Assembly: GCA_027563935.2 (NCBI GenBank)
Contig: CM050454.1
Coordinates: 4,058,001-4,122,000 of the forward strand
Length of the DNA stretch: 64,000 bases
From: Costus lasius
Lineage: Eukaryota; Streptophyta; Magnoliopsida; Zingiberales; Costaceae
Direction: 5' to 3'
Of this stretch, positions 11,885-24,202 are shown piece after piece. The notes beneath the pieces were generated by a model. The model did no database searches. It worked only from the letters and a program-made list of their open reading frames with translations, and was not told where the DNA came from. How positions within the stretch are numbered: position 1 is the stretch's first letter; each line of letters begins with the position of its first letter. The translations under genes and the position numbers were made by a program.

Positions 11885-14800
11885 TCACGTTGCAGCAGAT
11901 CCTGCAGTGTCATCGGCTGCAACTATGACGATCTGCGTGCCCTTGCCCGACTCCAACGATGAGCCTTTCTCATTTGAGCCTATCTCATTACAGTGAACGG
12001 TATGCCACGTTGACCTTTCTTGTTGAAACATCCTGTTGTATTGAATGTTAATTAGAATACATTCAAAGATTGTTATTTTCACACCCATTAATCTGCTAAT
12101 TATGTACGTTACCAAGCAAAGATAACTTCTTTCAAGATCGCGTACATAAATATACGACAAAGCAAATTCCATAACTGACATGGAATTCCCATTTTTTTTT
12201 CACAAGGGAAAAAGGTATGATGATTTGGACTTACGGATGCTTGCAGAGCAGTGGGCACTGAACTGTGACAACATACTTGCATGTAGAGATTTCCTTGACT
12301 GAGCTTATCACAACAGTTGACTCAGAGCAGACAAACCTAACCTGTAATCAAGCATCCATAATGGCGCATATTAGAACGCAGCCCAAGGAAGCATATTTTC
12401 CTTCGTGGGATTCTGACCGTTGTCTACCTCAGTTTCTCGAGGTTGATTTGTCAAGTCACAGATGGTTCCATTTGTATACTGATGAGCATGATACCTGCAC
12501 AGCTTTAAAAGTCATCATCAACTCACATTTGTAATTCCTTTCAAATGCTATCATTCTTGACCGCATAGTTGAATTGGCATTGCTGTTACTGGCTGCTGTA
12601 AACGAAAGTTACCTTTGTGATGCATCTTTTGAGCGAGGATCTTTAAGAGTAGAAACATCAGATTGCTTCTGGATCAAAGCAGCTGTTTCATCAGGATCAA
12701 AAATGCCCAATACAAATTCTTGTACTGCCTGCAGCACAAATAACCATAGATAGTTTTGCATTTTGCATCTTGCAATTTAATGAAGCATCATGGTGGTAAT
12801 ATTAGATACAGCAAATTGCAACAGAAGCTCTTCTATAAAAACATATAAAATCCATAAAAAGTCACTATTTTGGAAGAAGAATCATTGCTAGCAAACTATA
12901 TACTAGGCGTCTAAACCAACATCAGAAATGTGGGGACCTATAAGGAACAGCTGCATATGATAGTGGTAAGAATATTGAAACAGTACGGCAATCGAGAGCT
13001 ACAATGAGGTTATCATAAGTTGAATGAGAAAGCCGCAAGACATTATAAAGACCGATACTACTATAGAGGAGTAAACTCCTGTTGGAATAGTAGTAATTAG
13101 TACAAATATGCTAATATAGTTATGGGGCTTCTCCACTGTCGTTCCTTTTCTATGTGCCAAGCTATCTGATGGCGAACTGTATACTGGAAGATTAGCAATG
13201 TTGGTAAGGTAGCTAATTGAGAAGAATTGTATAACTGGAAACTGGAAGTTTGGCAATATCGGGTTGCCCAGTTCGAGCTGCGGACGTAATGATGTTTGTG
13301 GTAATTGCTGAATTCTCAGATCTGGCAGTTTGGCAACATCTCGTTTTCTGAATTCCAGCTCCAGAAGAATTGGTGTCCGGTGGTAATTGTTAAATACTAA
13401 GGGCCGTCTGTTATGCTGCTTAATTCCAGATCCTTATTTGACAATATGGCGTTGGCAAGGCATTTTACCAGCAGCTATTGGCCGAAAAATGGAAGCATGG
13501 AAGGTGATGGGCCATCTTCAGTTGTATGCATAAAGCTGAAAAGAAAGAGCTCCTTACACAGGAACTTTTGGTGAGAAAGGATGGTTTTGTAACCACCCAC
13601 TGCAAGCAGGGGTCCTTGCAGGAGGTATCGTACCACATGAATTATTTGAGAAATGGTGCTTCGGTATTGGCAAAACTCAGTACCAGCTGCTGTCTGCTGA
13701 AAGCAGGATTCTATTGAAGGAGATGATAATGCAGTGATCCCAAGCTTCCTAATAGTAGTTTAGGTTTTGGAATTAAGAATGATAATGCAGTGATTCTATC
13801 AACTCATCATAGGGCTTTAACACATTCGTCAGTTGGAGAGTGAAGTTTGCGAGTTATAAAGGTGTTGAGCAAGTTTCAACATTAGGTCTCAACAAAGTTT
13901 ATCTAAAATTTGAGTTTTCTTGAGTTGTTGATGTGATTAAAGGTGTCAAAATCTATTTTAGTGTATTTCCGGTTTTAAAAACCAATCAATACAGCACGAT
14001 ACAAGCAATTCATGCTGGCCCCGTCCTGTACCAATATAGGGTCATAACAAATACAGGCGTGCATTGATCCAACCCAAGACCGATATTCAAAACCTTGGTG
14101 TATTCATAATATCATAGAGTATATAATAAAATTTTGACAATTAGTGTGCCAATTATGCTGGACTGAACAGTTAGATCAGGATATAATTGGACCATGTGAT
14201 CTATATAACTTCATTAATGAGGCAAACGGAGTAGGTTATAACTTATAAGTGTATTTTGAAATATTTATTATTTCTTGGAAAAAAAAATGATGTCACACCA
14301 AAAATCAAAACCATACATAATTCAAGCCTTTGCATTGGTTGAAGAAAGATAGTCAACCCTCTCAACATAAAAGCTGCATAGTTAAGACAGTAATCTGTTG
14401 ATTCATTTGCAGACTGTCAAACAAAGGAGACGCATACAACCAAAAAGAATGTGAAAGACAGCATAAATATCTCATGATTTTAAATAGGTAAAAGTCAATT
14501 TATAAATGGATGGCATATAAAGGCCAATTTATAAATGGGAAAAAAAATTCCTCAGGATTGATTATATTGTATGCTAACAGGAACTATGGCACATGCTTAA
14601 AATGAAATGCAAAAGGAAATTGTATTATGAGAAAGGATTAACTGTTTTAACTCATGATGATGCATCTTTAATTTATAAATACACCTTGGTCCAATTGGGC
14701 ACTACAACTCCATTTACAATATTTAAAATGAAGTAAACAATATACCTGCTCATCTTCCACGTGAAGTTGCTTCACATGCTTCTGGAAACAAAATTCGTAA

Positions 14801-16864
14801 GTCCACCAACCTTCAAGCTGCAAGATAGAGAATTAAATAATGGTGTCGGGAAGTTCCATCTGTAAGATGTCAGAACTCAGAACTACTTTAAAAGCATTAC
14901 CCTGTAAAAGCAACCGCCGTCTTTAAGAACATCAAGTAATTCATCCGGTGTCTTCAACATGTTCTTCCTGTCACTTTCCATAATTATTGTGCTTGAGTTT
15001 TCTTGGGTAACAGATTTCAAAATCTTAGTTTCTTCAACTACAGGTAGGAAGCACATGAACTTTTGTCCCTCGTTATTTGACATTGCAATTTTTTCCTGGC
15101 TATCCACCTGTAGAATATGCCCATCACAATATCATGAAACTCCGTAAAAAAATCCATAAATTATTCCACAAAATTGTAATGCAGAATATATCTATTGATA
15201 ATGAACTCATGGTAAAATGTTAATCAAATAGGTGAAGCATAATTTAGATTCACTATTATTAACATTTAAATCACTTAATAAGAAATTCAAGCATTATTAT
15301 GCTTCATTATTCGCAAGTACATGTTCAGATGGACTCACCATTCCCTTTAAATAATCTATCTTAACATCCTCATACTATACATTCTAAGTTATATAACCTA
15401 TACGTGATTAAGGAATTTATTAGTATAACATTTAGAAAGGAACAACTTGACTGAAACTTTCTCTTAGACAATTGCTGCCATGTAAATCAAACCTCTAATA
15501 ACATTCGTTACTATGAATCATGTTCCATTTGCTTCATACAAGGAATGTATGCCTTCGTTTTTCATATGGTGAATCCATAGAAATGCATGATATATGACTT
15601 TAAGCAGTGTAGAAAGCAGTGTAGAGTAAAAGAGCCTTCGTAGAAATAAGTTCAATATCATTTCAAGGTTCATCACAAATAAAACAATCAGATAAGGATA
15701 TGGCACACCTATCATAATCAAATTACCTTCCCAACCAAGGGTTAAACTTTAAGGCAACTTAGACCGCAAAAGTTGTCTCCACCAGTTGGGAACAAAATCA
15801 AATTGAAGGATCTCTCCCCTGGAAACAAGCTGATGTGTAGTTTAAAAGGGTCATATTAGGAAGCAAGTTGCTGAGACTTCCTCTTATGCATGTCAATTTT
15901 GATAATTGAAGCACCGAAAAGAAATTGATTTATGTTGATTTAGGTCCTATTTGCTATGTAACAAGCTTTCTACATGGGAGAGGTATCTCTTTTCTAAAAT
16001 TGGGAATCCAAAAAGAAATGCATTGAACATAAGTTCATAACTTGAAGCTACATAGCATTCTTACAGGGTAAAAAGGAGAATGCTCCGGGTGAAACTCAAC
16101 CTTGTACTTTGGTTCTCGAGAACTCCTGCCAAGCCTCCCACCTATGTTCAAAGATGAATGTTAAATATTAAATTGAGAACAAAACCGTCATTACTTACCG
16201 TAGGTATGTTTATCAACTTTGTGAACGCTTTGAAGTCACGTGGTGTGCTTTTAGATGAATATAGCTGAATCGTATATCAAAAGGTCGGATATGTTAAGAA
16301 TAGTAATACAAAGATAAAGCATAGCTAGTAAAACAACTTTGATGTTAGGATAGCTGAAACACAGAAATCTTTTGAAAGCATGCTACTAGAACACGATGCT
16401 AAGAGCTATGCGCTTCTCCTAGAAAGCTTAACCACGTCTTACAAATTCGACAAATTACTGCATCGAGATAATTTGCTTATGGAAGAACATAAGTGCAGGA
16501 AGCACTCATCATTCAGGTAAATCTTAACAAAAACCTATTTTGGGGCGCGGGCGCAAAATAACATCTGTGTTCAGAAATCGCAATAAAAAATAAATGATTT
16601 GCGAGGTTAAAAGCGGATCGAAACCCTTACATTCACAATAAAAACAGAGGAGTATGCAAATTTAGAAACCAGACCTATGTTTAGACATAGCATACGAGTT
16701 GTGGGTTTCAGATCAATAGAGCAGACAATAGGAGAGAATAGAGAGGAAGAAGAACACGGACCGGAGCTTGTCAAGATCTGGTCCGCCAAAACGGAGCTGT
16801 GGAAGACGCCCTCAAGCAGATGGAGGAAAAGGAAAAGGGAGAAAAAGAATCTTGCGAATTCCAT
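11885..16864 (-). CDS. OS9: OS-9-type ER lectin for ER-associated degradation
   Basis: Eight exons on the minus strand: 16762-16864, 16065-16141, 14901-15107, 14746-14817, 12613-12728, 12428-12494, 12235-12341 and 11885-12032. Together they are 897 bases, 298 codons plus stop, and every phase joins. The start gives a hydrophobic signal peptide (residues 1-27, FFFSLFLFLHLL). Next come SSREPKYKVEFHPE, an ER-luminal region, and an MRH lectin domain from CFYRLEGWWTYEFCF through STLKDPRSKDASQRYHAH, QYTNGTICDL and TCKYVVTVQCPLLCKH. It ends near WHTVHCNE. OS-9 (EBS6 in Arabidopsis) binds trimmed N-glycans on misfolded ER proteins and hands them to the HRD3/HRD1 ubiquitin ligase; this role is from family knowledge. 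Length is close to AtOS9. No KDEL-type tail is seen. The first intron uses a weaker donor, GTCCGT. Confidence 0.93.
12729..14745 (-). other. OS9 intron 4 (2.0 kb)
   Basis: Non-coding. It holds a copy of the GGTTTTAAAA-ended interspersed repeat at about 13965-14100, between CGGTTTTAAAAACC and ATTCAAAACCTTGG, with GTACCAATATAGGG inside. The reading frames at 12999-13256 and 13526-13717 match nothing I recognise. Confidence 0.7.
13965..14100. repeat. GGTTTTAAAA-ended interspersed repeat copy
   Basis: Ends GGTTTTAAAAACC and TTCAAAACCTTGG are roughly inverted. The inside has the CACGATACAAG and CCTGTACCAATA type of sequence shared with the other family copies. Confidence 0.45.
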
Positions 16865-18825
16865 CGAATCGAAGGCCCGAAGTTTCGATCGCCGGAGGCG
16901 TCGCTGGGTGAGTCGCCACCGTTCGGCTGGTGTGAAGGGTTCGGTTCAGTTGGCTTCTGACAAGAAGACTTCAGCCTGGGCCGTACAATTTGAGCCGGAC
17001 ATGAACCGGCAAGTTTGGTCAGGGTTTGAACAACCCTCCACCCATAATTGAGAAATTATTATAAAATTTTATGTATATTAGAGAAATTATTATATATTTT
17101 TAATTTATATTATGGAGTCAAATTAATTTTGATGTTCATATGTTAGAGAAAATTATTCTATATATTTTCATATATTAATTTTTATATTATCAGAGAATAT
17201 TTTATATGTTCATAAGAATAATAAATTTATAAATAATTATATAAATTATTAGTGGAATGAGAAAAAAAAGGCTTTTTCTAATCACCTCAAGGAAACATGA
17301 ACTTGTCAATATAATAAAAAGTTATTAATAATTAGAGTTTTGACTTTTTTTATTGAATGATAATTATGATTGATAATACATTTTATAGATTAATTTAAAC
17401 ATTAATAGAGTTTTATATTTTCAGAGCCTGATTTCATGTCTTCATGAGTTTTTAAACATTAATAATACATTTTTATAGATTAATTTAACATAATTAATTA
17501 ATTATATTATTTTATTTTTGTAATAATTCTACTATTAGTAATTAGCTTAAAGGTGTAGGGATGACAATTGAAATTAATGTGATAGGAATTTTTTCTTGTT
17601 ATCTAGAAATGGCTCGTACTTTTTTTAAGCCTTAAGCCTTAATCTAACGTATAGTGTCTGGTTATTGATACTTAAGCGGAAGCACGAGGACTCACAAATC
17701 ATCTGCGCCTATCGGCCTATGAGAAGTTCGGTGCACTGCCCCTATGAGTACACTTACAGAATTCACACCTAAATACCCATGTGTAGGAGTGGATGAGTCG
17801 TCACGAACTTCCAACGCTCGCAGAACCTCTCAAACTACACTTCTCAATTGTTGTAATACTCAACTCGGCTGACGGATAAATAATTACACCTATACACGAG
17901 CAAGCAAGGTTAATCTTTAGAGTGGCTAAGTCAAATAATAGCAATTAATAAACAACTAGCTCTAAGTGGGCTCATACATTAAGCAGAAGAAGCCAGTCAA
18001 GCAGAAAGCTCAATGAAGTAGGTATGACGTTTAGGTTTTAAGTTCGAAAAAGTTAGAATTTACCCTAGTAGTGTGTCTCGCTCCTCGTGCCTCGAACTGT
18101 TTGAACGTCCATGTGTTAGGGCGAGCATTAGCGCCTCACCTCCCCTGTGACTGTTGCTCAACCTCTTAAATTAAGGTGACACATCAAATTAAACCTCGGT
18201 GGAAATTAAATCTAATTAATCACTTCGAATTCAAGTGATCTCTTGTTCGTCTATCTAACCGGATGATCAAGAATTAACGTCATCAGTTGTGCTCGGTACG
18301 TCTCAAGATTCATGCTCGTTAGTCGTGCTCAGTATGTCTCGAGATTTATACTAAATTCAGAGGGCATCACACCTAACATAATTAGATAACCAACTCTCTT
18401 TATCCCGTTTATTGTGAGTTTGAGTACTTACTAGCTAAATGAGAGTTCAGATTTAATAGATCAAATTCTAATCGAGTTTAGGTTCCAGGTGTGGGTACTC
18501 TATACATGGTACGTAATATAAAAGCACTTAAAAGAAGGAATAGTAAAAGCAATTCTCCTATTTTTACATATATGAATTTGCAGAAAACAGAAGCCAAATA
18601 TGAACTTATTAGATCTTAGTATTGAGAAAAAAATTGCAAAGTAAAATATGCGCGATATCTTCGTATAGTTCAAAAAGATTATCTGCACAGATATAACCTA
18701 ACAAATGAACTTAAGCAATCAAATAGAAAATAGTTATAAAAACAAAGCCAAAGGACAAAAAAAGGCTATGAAATTTTGCATCTTCTCGTCAGTGCTCGTT
18801 ATCCTACTGTTGTTGGTGTTATGTA
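16865..18825. other. Intergenic region between OS9 and the TPR-PB1 gene
   Basis: Contains the OS9 promoter side (16865-17050, GC-richer), then about 500 bases of very AT-rich DNA, then a moderately complex stretch (17630-18500) that resembles transposon-derived DNA but has no coding frame or terminal repeats that I can define. The downstream flank of the TPR-PB1 gene is included. Confidence 0.5.
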
Positions 18826-21770
18826 TCATACAGTGCTTGTCATATGGAGCAACTTCTGATCCTTCCTGTAAAGCTGTGACTCAAGATGAATTGTTGAAAC
18901 TCCACTCATCCACTTTTCAGCATCATATATTTCTTTCCATGACTTTACCATCTGATCAATCTTGAAGGCCAACTCTGCGATGATGCGATCAAGCAAAGGC
19001 ACTAAGCAACATGATCATTACTAATGAAAGGAAATACTTGAAATTCCACACACACATTACAATGTCACAAAAAGAATTAGGGCCAAATGGAGCTTGGGGC
19101 TTTGCAAATTTCTTTGAGAAATCAATGTAATGAGTTTAATAATAAAAAACAAAAAAAAATCTGTTAAAGTAACTTTTGAGATGTAAGTCACAAGCTGAGA
19201 CAATATAACCAACATTTTGGAAGCAATCTAAAACCCCATGAGATGTTTTAATCAACTATCAAATACTATTTTCTACCGCCCGCTCAGGCAGTACATACCA
19301 AGCCGATCTTGCACCGGTACTCGTACAAAGTTGGTATCGTACATATAGTTATCTATGTAACTTAACAATACTGACCAACACTGTTAGTATCATGTGTTGG
19401 TACGAACTAATATCAAGCATTATGTTTTAGTATATGAATGTTAGTTAAAGCCTTAGTTTCAACTCAATATTAGCACAAGGCCTGGGGATGGTAATTCATT
19501 ATTGTGTTTAACTTTATCAGTTTAGATAGTATCAATCTTTATATTATGACAATACAAACTAGAGAATATATTTTTTAGTAAGTAGTAAGCCAATAAAAAA
19601 AAATAGGAGGCAAATCTTTTAGGTTATGTTCTGTTGAATGAAATCCATGGTGGAAAAGAAAGAGAATATATTTTCTAGTAAGTAGTAAGCCAATAAAAAA
19701 ATAGGAGGCAAATCTTTTAAGCTATGTTCTGTTGAATGGAATCCACGGTGGAAAGGATGGATTCATTGTACTTTCCATCTTTTCACCGTGGATTCCATTC
19801 AACGGAACGTAGCCTTAGGACTCACACAAGGAGATATGAGGTGTTCAAAATTTCTATTCCATGGCAATGGTGCATGATCTTAATTAGAAAAAGTTACCTT
19901 CTTTGGCGGTTCCCTTGGCTAAGTGTTTTTTCAAAATGGCAGTGATGTTATTGGGAGAAACTCTTGCAAGTTTGAATTTTTCCACAGCTGCTGCGAGACA
20001 TTTTTCCCAACTGGGAATCCCTAATTTGAACTCCACGATAGAACGCTCATAGAGGATAGTACCCCATAGGATGTATATATGAGACTTCATACTGGCAGCA
20101 TGTTGTGCTGTTTCCTCCAGAGAAAGCTGTTTGCAATAACCATCAAGACCCAAGCTTTCCATGAGGCTGTTTTCCTCTCTGGGTTTAGACAGTTCCTTTA
20201 GCTGTTGTTGTTCCATCTTCTTCCACATATTCATGCCCTTTTTCATGTTATCCTCTGCATTGTTGAAGAACTCAAAGAGTTCTGCGGAAGGCCACACCTC
20301 TAAATTCACCTTGGTTCCAATAGCATAATACCATAAAAGTTTTGCTTGCTCAAACTGTAGCTGACCCACTGCAATTAGTCCTTCATAGAAATCAGGTTTG
20401 ACTTTCAAGGCTTTTGCATATCTCCTTCCAGCCAAAGTATATTCAGACAGAGCCCAATCATATGCATCTTTGACCTTTTCGATGACTGATCGTTTTGAAG
20501 CATCTCTAGACAAGAACAGCTTTCTCCTTGCCCTGGATACATGAAGATTTCCCCAATTAAACAAGGCAAGTGCAGCCATTTCCTGAAAATTGCCCTGAGC
20601 AAGTTTGAGACTTTCTTGGGCATCTTCACTTGTGATTGTATCTTCTATTGCCTCGGAATACATCTTCATATCAAGCTCATTAACACTAGGGTTTAAATCA
20701 GGACCGAAGCCAAGATAGTTCTTGAATTGCTGAGAAAATTGCAGAATCCAGTCATCCACATAAGTCAACGAACTCATTTCCTCATCATCAGTCATATTGC
20801 TTGCAGCATCTTTTATGTTACTATGATCGCTTCTCAACTGTGAACCAGCTTCTTCATCCTCGAGACAAGGTTCATGCTCAGGAGTCACTTCTGTAAGATA
20901 AAACCTAATGGAACCCTGTGATGCTGCAGATTCTTCAGCCAACCTCAGCTCCTTAGATGTGGAGATGGTCACCAAATCATCCTCTCTGTCCCTGTACTTG
21001 ATAAGGATGCCCTTCATGCTAGGAAATTTCTTCCCAACAATCTCCCTTAACAGTGACACGCTGCAATTAGCTGGTATCTGGACGCATCTTATATCTTCTG
21101 CCGAAACCAACTTCACAACCCTCACCGATTCTTCCTTGATATCAATGAACCTCTCCTCTGTGACCACCTTGTCTTCAGCCTTTTCGTTGTTTTTGTTCTT
21201 CTTTGGCTTTTCTTTCACTACTACAACATCCCGCAGGGAAACAGCTGCACTTTCATCCAATGGAGAACCTTTCTCCTCCATCACCTTTCGTAACCTTTCA
21301 GAAAATTCCAAGGCTGCGGCATTGTTAGTTTCCCAGTTCAAAACAGCATTAACATCTCTACAGGCCAAATCCAATCTGCTCAAGGCTTCAAAACATTGAG
21401 CCCTTTTCAGGAGGGCTTTACTGTACTTGGGTGACGCCTCAAGGGCAAGATCGCATTCCTTGATCGCCTGGTGGTAGTCCGGCCCCATTTGCATATAGCA
21501 AGCAGCCATGCTGCTGTGCAGGTGCGCGATATCAAAGTGATTCTTAGGAAGAAACTTGACGGCATTTTCATACTTGAGCAGAGCCCCTTGGTAGTCCCTT
21601 TTCTGGAATAATTTGTTGCCTTCCTCTTTCATATCGCGCGCCATGTCCAGGAAAACTGCCATGTCCTTGTCAAAGACCTTTGGATCGGACTCGTTTGATC
21701 TGATATGCTTAGAATTTGCATCATTGGCATCGTTGGCCTTAGCTCCTGAACTCTTCTTTTTCTTACCCAT
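18826..21770 (-). CDS. TPR and PB1 domain protein, CLMP1/PHOX family
   Basis: Two exons on the minus strand, 19898-21770 and 18826-18974, giving 673 codons plus stop. The start is the first ATG (MGKKKKSSG); a TGA stop lies in frame three codons upstream. Three TPR repeats occupy about residues 44-150 (EEGNKLFQKRDYQGALLKYENA, SSMAACYMQMG, KYSKALLKRAQCFEAL). A PB1 domain follows at about 210-290, with the acidic KYRDREDDLVTI motif. A long helical C-terminal region comes next. A frame that simply reads on past exon 1 ends in GNFF, but a GTAACT donor precedes that; exon 2 supplies ELAFKIDQMVKSW and KEIYDAEKWMSGV, the conserved family C-terminus. In plants these proteins bind HSP70/90 through the TPRs, and CLMP1 acts in chloroplast separation. 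The role here is inferred from family only. Confidence 0.93.
19270..19440. repeat. GGTACC-type interspersed repeat copy
   Basis: Contains GCACCGGTACTCGTAC, TTGGTATCGTACATA and GTGTTGGTACGAAC, the same vocabulary as the copies at 52265-52590 and 58755-58965. Confidence 0.4.
19563..19818. repeat. 107-base tandem duplication plus foldback
   Basis: AGAGAATATATTTT, GTAAGTAGTAAGCC, AATAGGAGGCAAATC and TGTTCTGTTGAATG occur twice in tandem. The second copy runs into a near-perfect inverted repeat: the arm from GCTATGTTCTGTTG to CCACGGTGGAAAGGATGG (from 19721) pairs with the arm ending at about 19815 (CACCGTGGATTCCATTCAAC). The loop is about 15 bases. This looks like a small foldback MITE inside the intron. 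Confidence 0.75.
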
Positions 21771-22710
21771 TTCCAGCAATCAACCTCGCTACTTCCCTTT
21801 TCCTCTTCTCTTCAGGGAAGAAACATAACCCAAAGTTTGTTGAAATTGTACAAGCAAGACAATATCTAATCCGAAACGAAAATCAACCGAAAATGTACGA
21901 TCCAAACTCCCAGAGAACCAACGAAAATTTAATCTTTGGGCTAAAAGACCACAAGCCGAGACCAAGAGCGGAATAACTTATCTCAACGATTGCTCCCTGC
22001 AGCTTCCGTTCAAAACAAAATTGAACAAAAAAACCTCTCCTTTCCCTTATGGAGCAATCGCCTCTACTCCTCCGAATCCTTCCGAGGCAGCCACAGACGT
22101 CGATTCCTCTGTGGGAGGAGAAGAGGAAGAGGGGAAGGAGGAGAGGCTTGGAGAAGGCGGGAACAAGCTCTTTCCGATTGCGCGCGGTCCGTGGTGCCGA
22201 GATAAACGAAGATTGGAGCCAAAATGCTGACGGTTGGTTCGCTCCCTTCGGTCCGTAGATTTCGGGGATTGCTGAAGAAATGACCAAAGGATTCAGAGCA
22301 CGTAGGGAAATGGGTTGACCGCTCTTCGATTTATGTTGACCAGTTTGACCTGATAGAGAACTATAATAATTCTAGGCCAATTTTAATTATTTTTTTTAAA
22401 AAAAATAAATAACTATAATTTGTTTGAATTTTATACAACTTATTCAAGTTTATAAGCTCGAAAACGATCAAAGTTTAGAAATTTCATTTCGCATCAATTT
22501 CTGATGTAAATTTTGACCATTACACTCGTAGATTTTAATATACTATTAAAAGTATTAGTGAAAATTTAGTACAAAATTATTCTAAATTGAATATAACACA
22601 ACCCATATTGTGAGTGGTTTATTAGGTGACCCTACTATACCCAACCCTATTAATTTTTTTTTACTCGATAACTAGCCATCTATCGTCTTGCCATAGTGTA
22701 TTTTAAAGAG
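21771..22710. other. 5' flank of the TPR-PB1 gene
   Basis: About 21780-22290 is GC-richer and purine-rich and probably holds the 5' untranslated region, perhaps with an intron. The frames here on both strands are not supported by any family. After 22330 the DNA becomes AT-rich. Confidence 0.45.
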
Positions 22711-23233
22711 CGTTTAGTAGGAAAGAAAGGAGAAGGAAATAGATCAAAAATTTAGAAGGAAAACTATAAAATCATGTTTAATAAGACGGATGGAAAATAA
22801 GAAAGGAAAAATAAAAAAAAAAAGTGAGAGGGAAAATAGTCCTATTTATTTTTTGCTCAAATTGGGTAGAAAATTAGGCAGAAAGCTGAATCTGCCATTC
22901 TAATGCATATTTTCACTCTTCTCTTTTTTATATTTGCTCTCTCTATTTTATGCTTCTCTTGCAACCTTCTTCATCGTTGTTGTCATCACCATCATCACCA
23001 ACGCCGTTGTCACCAACGCTGTTATCATTATCGCCATCGTCGCTGTCGCCTCTCACCTCTCGTCGTCGTCGACATAAAAATAAAAAGATAGAGTATGTTT
23101 ATCAATCTTTCTAATTTTCTTTCCTTCTAAATAAACACAAAGAGAGAAAATTTAATTATTTTCTTTCATTTTTATTTTTCATTCTTTCTTACTTTCTTTT
23201 TCTTTTAACTTTCTTTTTTTTCTATTAAACATA
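22711..23233 (+). mobile_element. MITE-like element, copy 1
   Basis: Begins CGTTTAGTAGGAAAGAAAGG and ends near TCTATTAAACATAG, approximate terminal inverted repeats. Internal landmarks are CTATAAAATCATGTTTAATAAG, CTTCTTCATCGTTGTTG and a CATCACCATCATCACC trinucleotide run. It is the reverse complement homologue of copy 3 and a direct homologue of copy 2. No transposase is encoded. Confidence 0.65.
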
Positions 23234-23737
23234 GTGTTAGTAGGAAGAAAATGAGGAGGGAATGGATGAAAAGTTAGAAAGAGATCAATAAAATCGTGTT
23301 TAGTAGGACGAATCAAAAATAAGAGAGGAAAAATGGAAGAAAAGTGAGAGAAACAATAGCCATATTTTCTTTCCACCCAAATTGAGCGGGAAGCTGGATC
23401 TGTTCTTCTAATATCTATTTTCACCCTTCTCTTTTTTATGCCCACTCTCCCTCTCGTGCTTCTCTTACAAACTTCTTCATCGTTGCTATCGTCACTGTAG
23501 CCGCCTCTCATTATCATTGTCGGCGTAAAAATAAAAAGATAGGGGTGTGTTTATAAATCTTTTTAACTTTATTTTTCTCTTCTCTCCTTCCAACTTTCTA
23601 TCCATTCACTCCTTCTTTCCTTCCTACTAAATACGTTATAAATAAACAAAAAAAAAATCTAATTATTACTTTTCCTTTTTATTACTTTTTTATATTTTTC
23701 TTTCCTCTCAATTTTTTTTTCTTTTATACTAAACACA
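23233..23737 (+). mobile_element. MITE-like element, copy 2
   Basis: Directly follows copy 1 with the same order of landmarks: GTGTTAGTAGGAAGAAAATG, AAATCGTGTTTAGTAGGACG, CCCAAATTGAGCGGGAAGCTG, CTTCTTCATCGTTGCTATCG, and an end at ATACTAAACACAAC. Confidence 0.6.
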
Positions 23738-24202
23738 ACTATTAAGTTGCATTGCTTGCTTCCTTGAATTCTCCCACACAACCTGCCCTCGCCCTTCGTC
23801 CCCACTTACTCCACTCCCACTCCTTCCCTCTACTCTCATTTGTCGCTCCTTTCGTCTGTTCTTGCGTTGCCACTCACTCAATACTCAATAGCTTACTCGC
23901 TACTCGTTCTCCCTACTCTAGCTCGTTATCTAGCTAACCTCACATCTGACGCTTTAAACTCCCCCCTCTCGCTATGCCGAAATAAAGTCAAGCGGTAATT
24001 GGGTAAACACATTACTAATGAGATAATCATAATTTTTAAATACATTTTATATGCTTTGAGTAACTGATATCCAATTCATGCTACCGAACTTGACTCTCGA
24101 GTAACATACATGATACTCATATCCCAAATTAAACTTTTTTTTAATAGGAATCTAATTATAAATTAGACGGATCGGATAGAGTAGCTATTCGTTAACTATG
24201 TT

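Larger units (their letters stand above)
18975..19897 (-). other. Intron of the TPR-PB1 gene with tandem and foldback repeats
   Basis: Donor GTAACT and acceptor ATCGCAG give phase-correct joining (GAA G|AG TTG). The intron holds a repeat of the GGTACC family (about 19270-19440), a 107-base tandem duplication (about 19563-19740) and a foldback at 19717-19818. Confidence 0.85.

Noticed and set aside
12265..12534. Plus-strand frame of 89 codons
   Set aside because: It is the shadow of OS9 exons 6 and 7 on the opposite strand.
18705..18965. Plus-strand frame with a membrane-like segment
   Set aside because: Overlaps the antisense of the second exon of the TPR-PB1 gene, which has family-specific residues and fitting splice phase.
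21883..22287. 134-codon minus-strand frame upstream of the TPR-PB1 start
   Set aside because: Most likely the 5' leader of that gene; no family resemblance, and three overlapping frames on the other strand are equally open.
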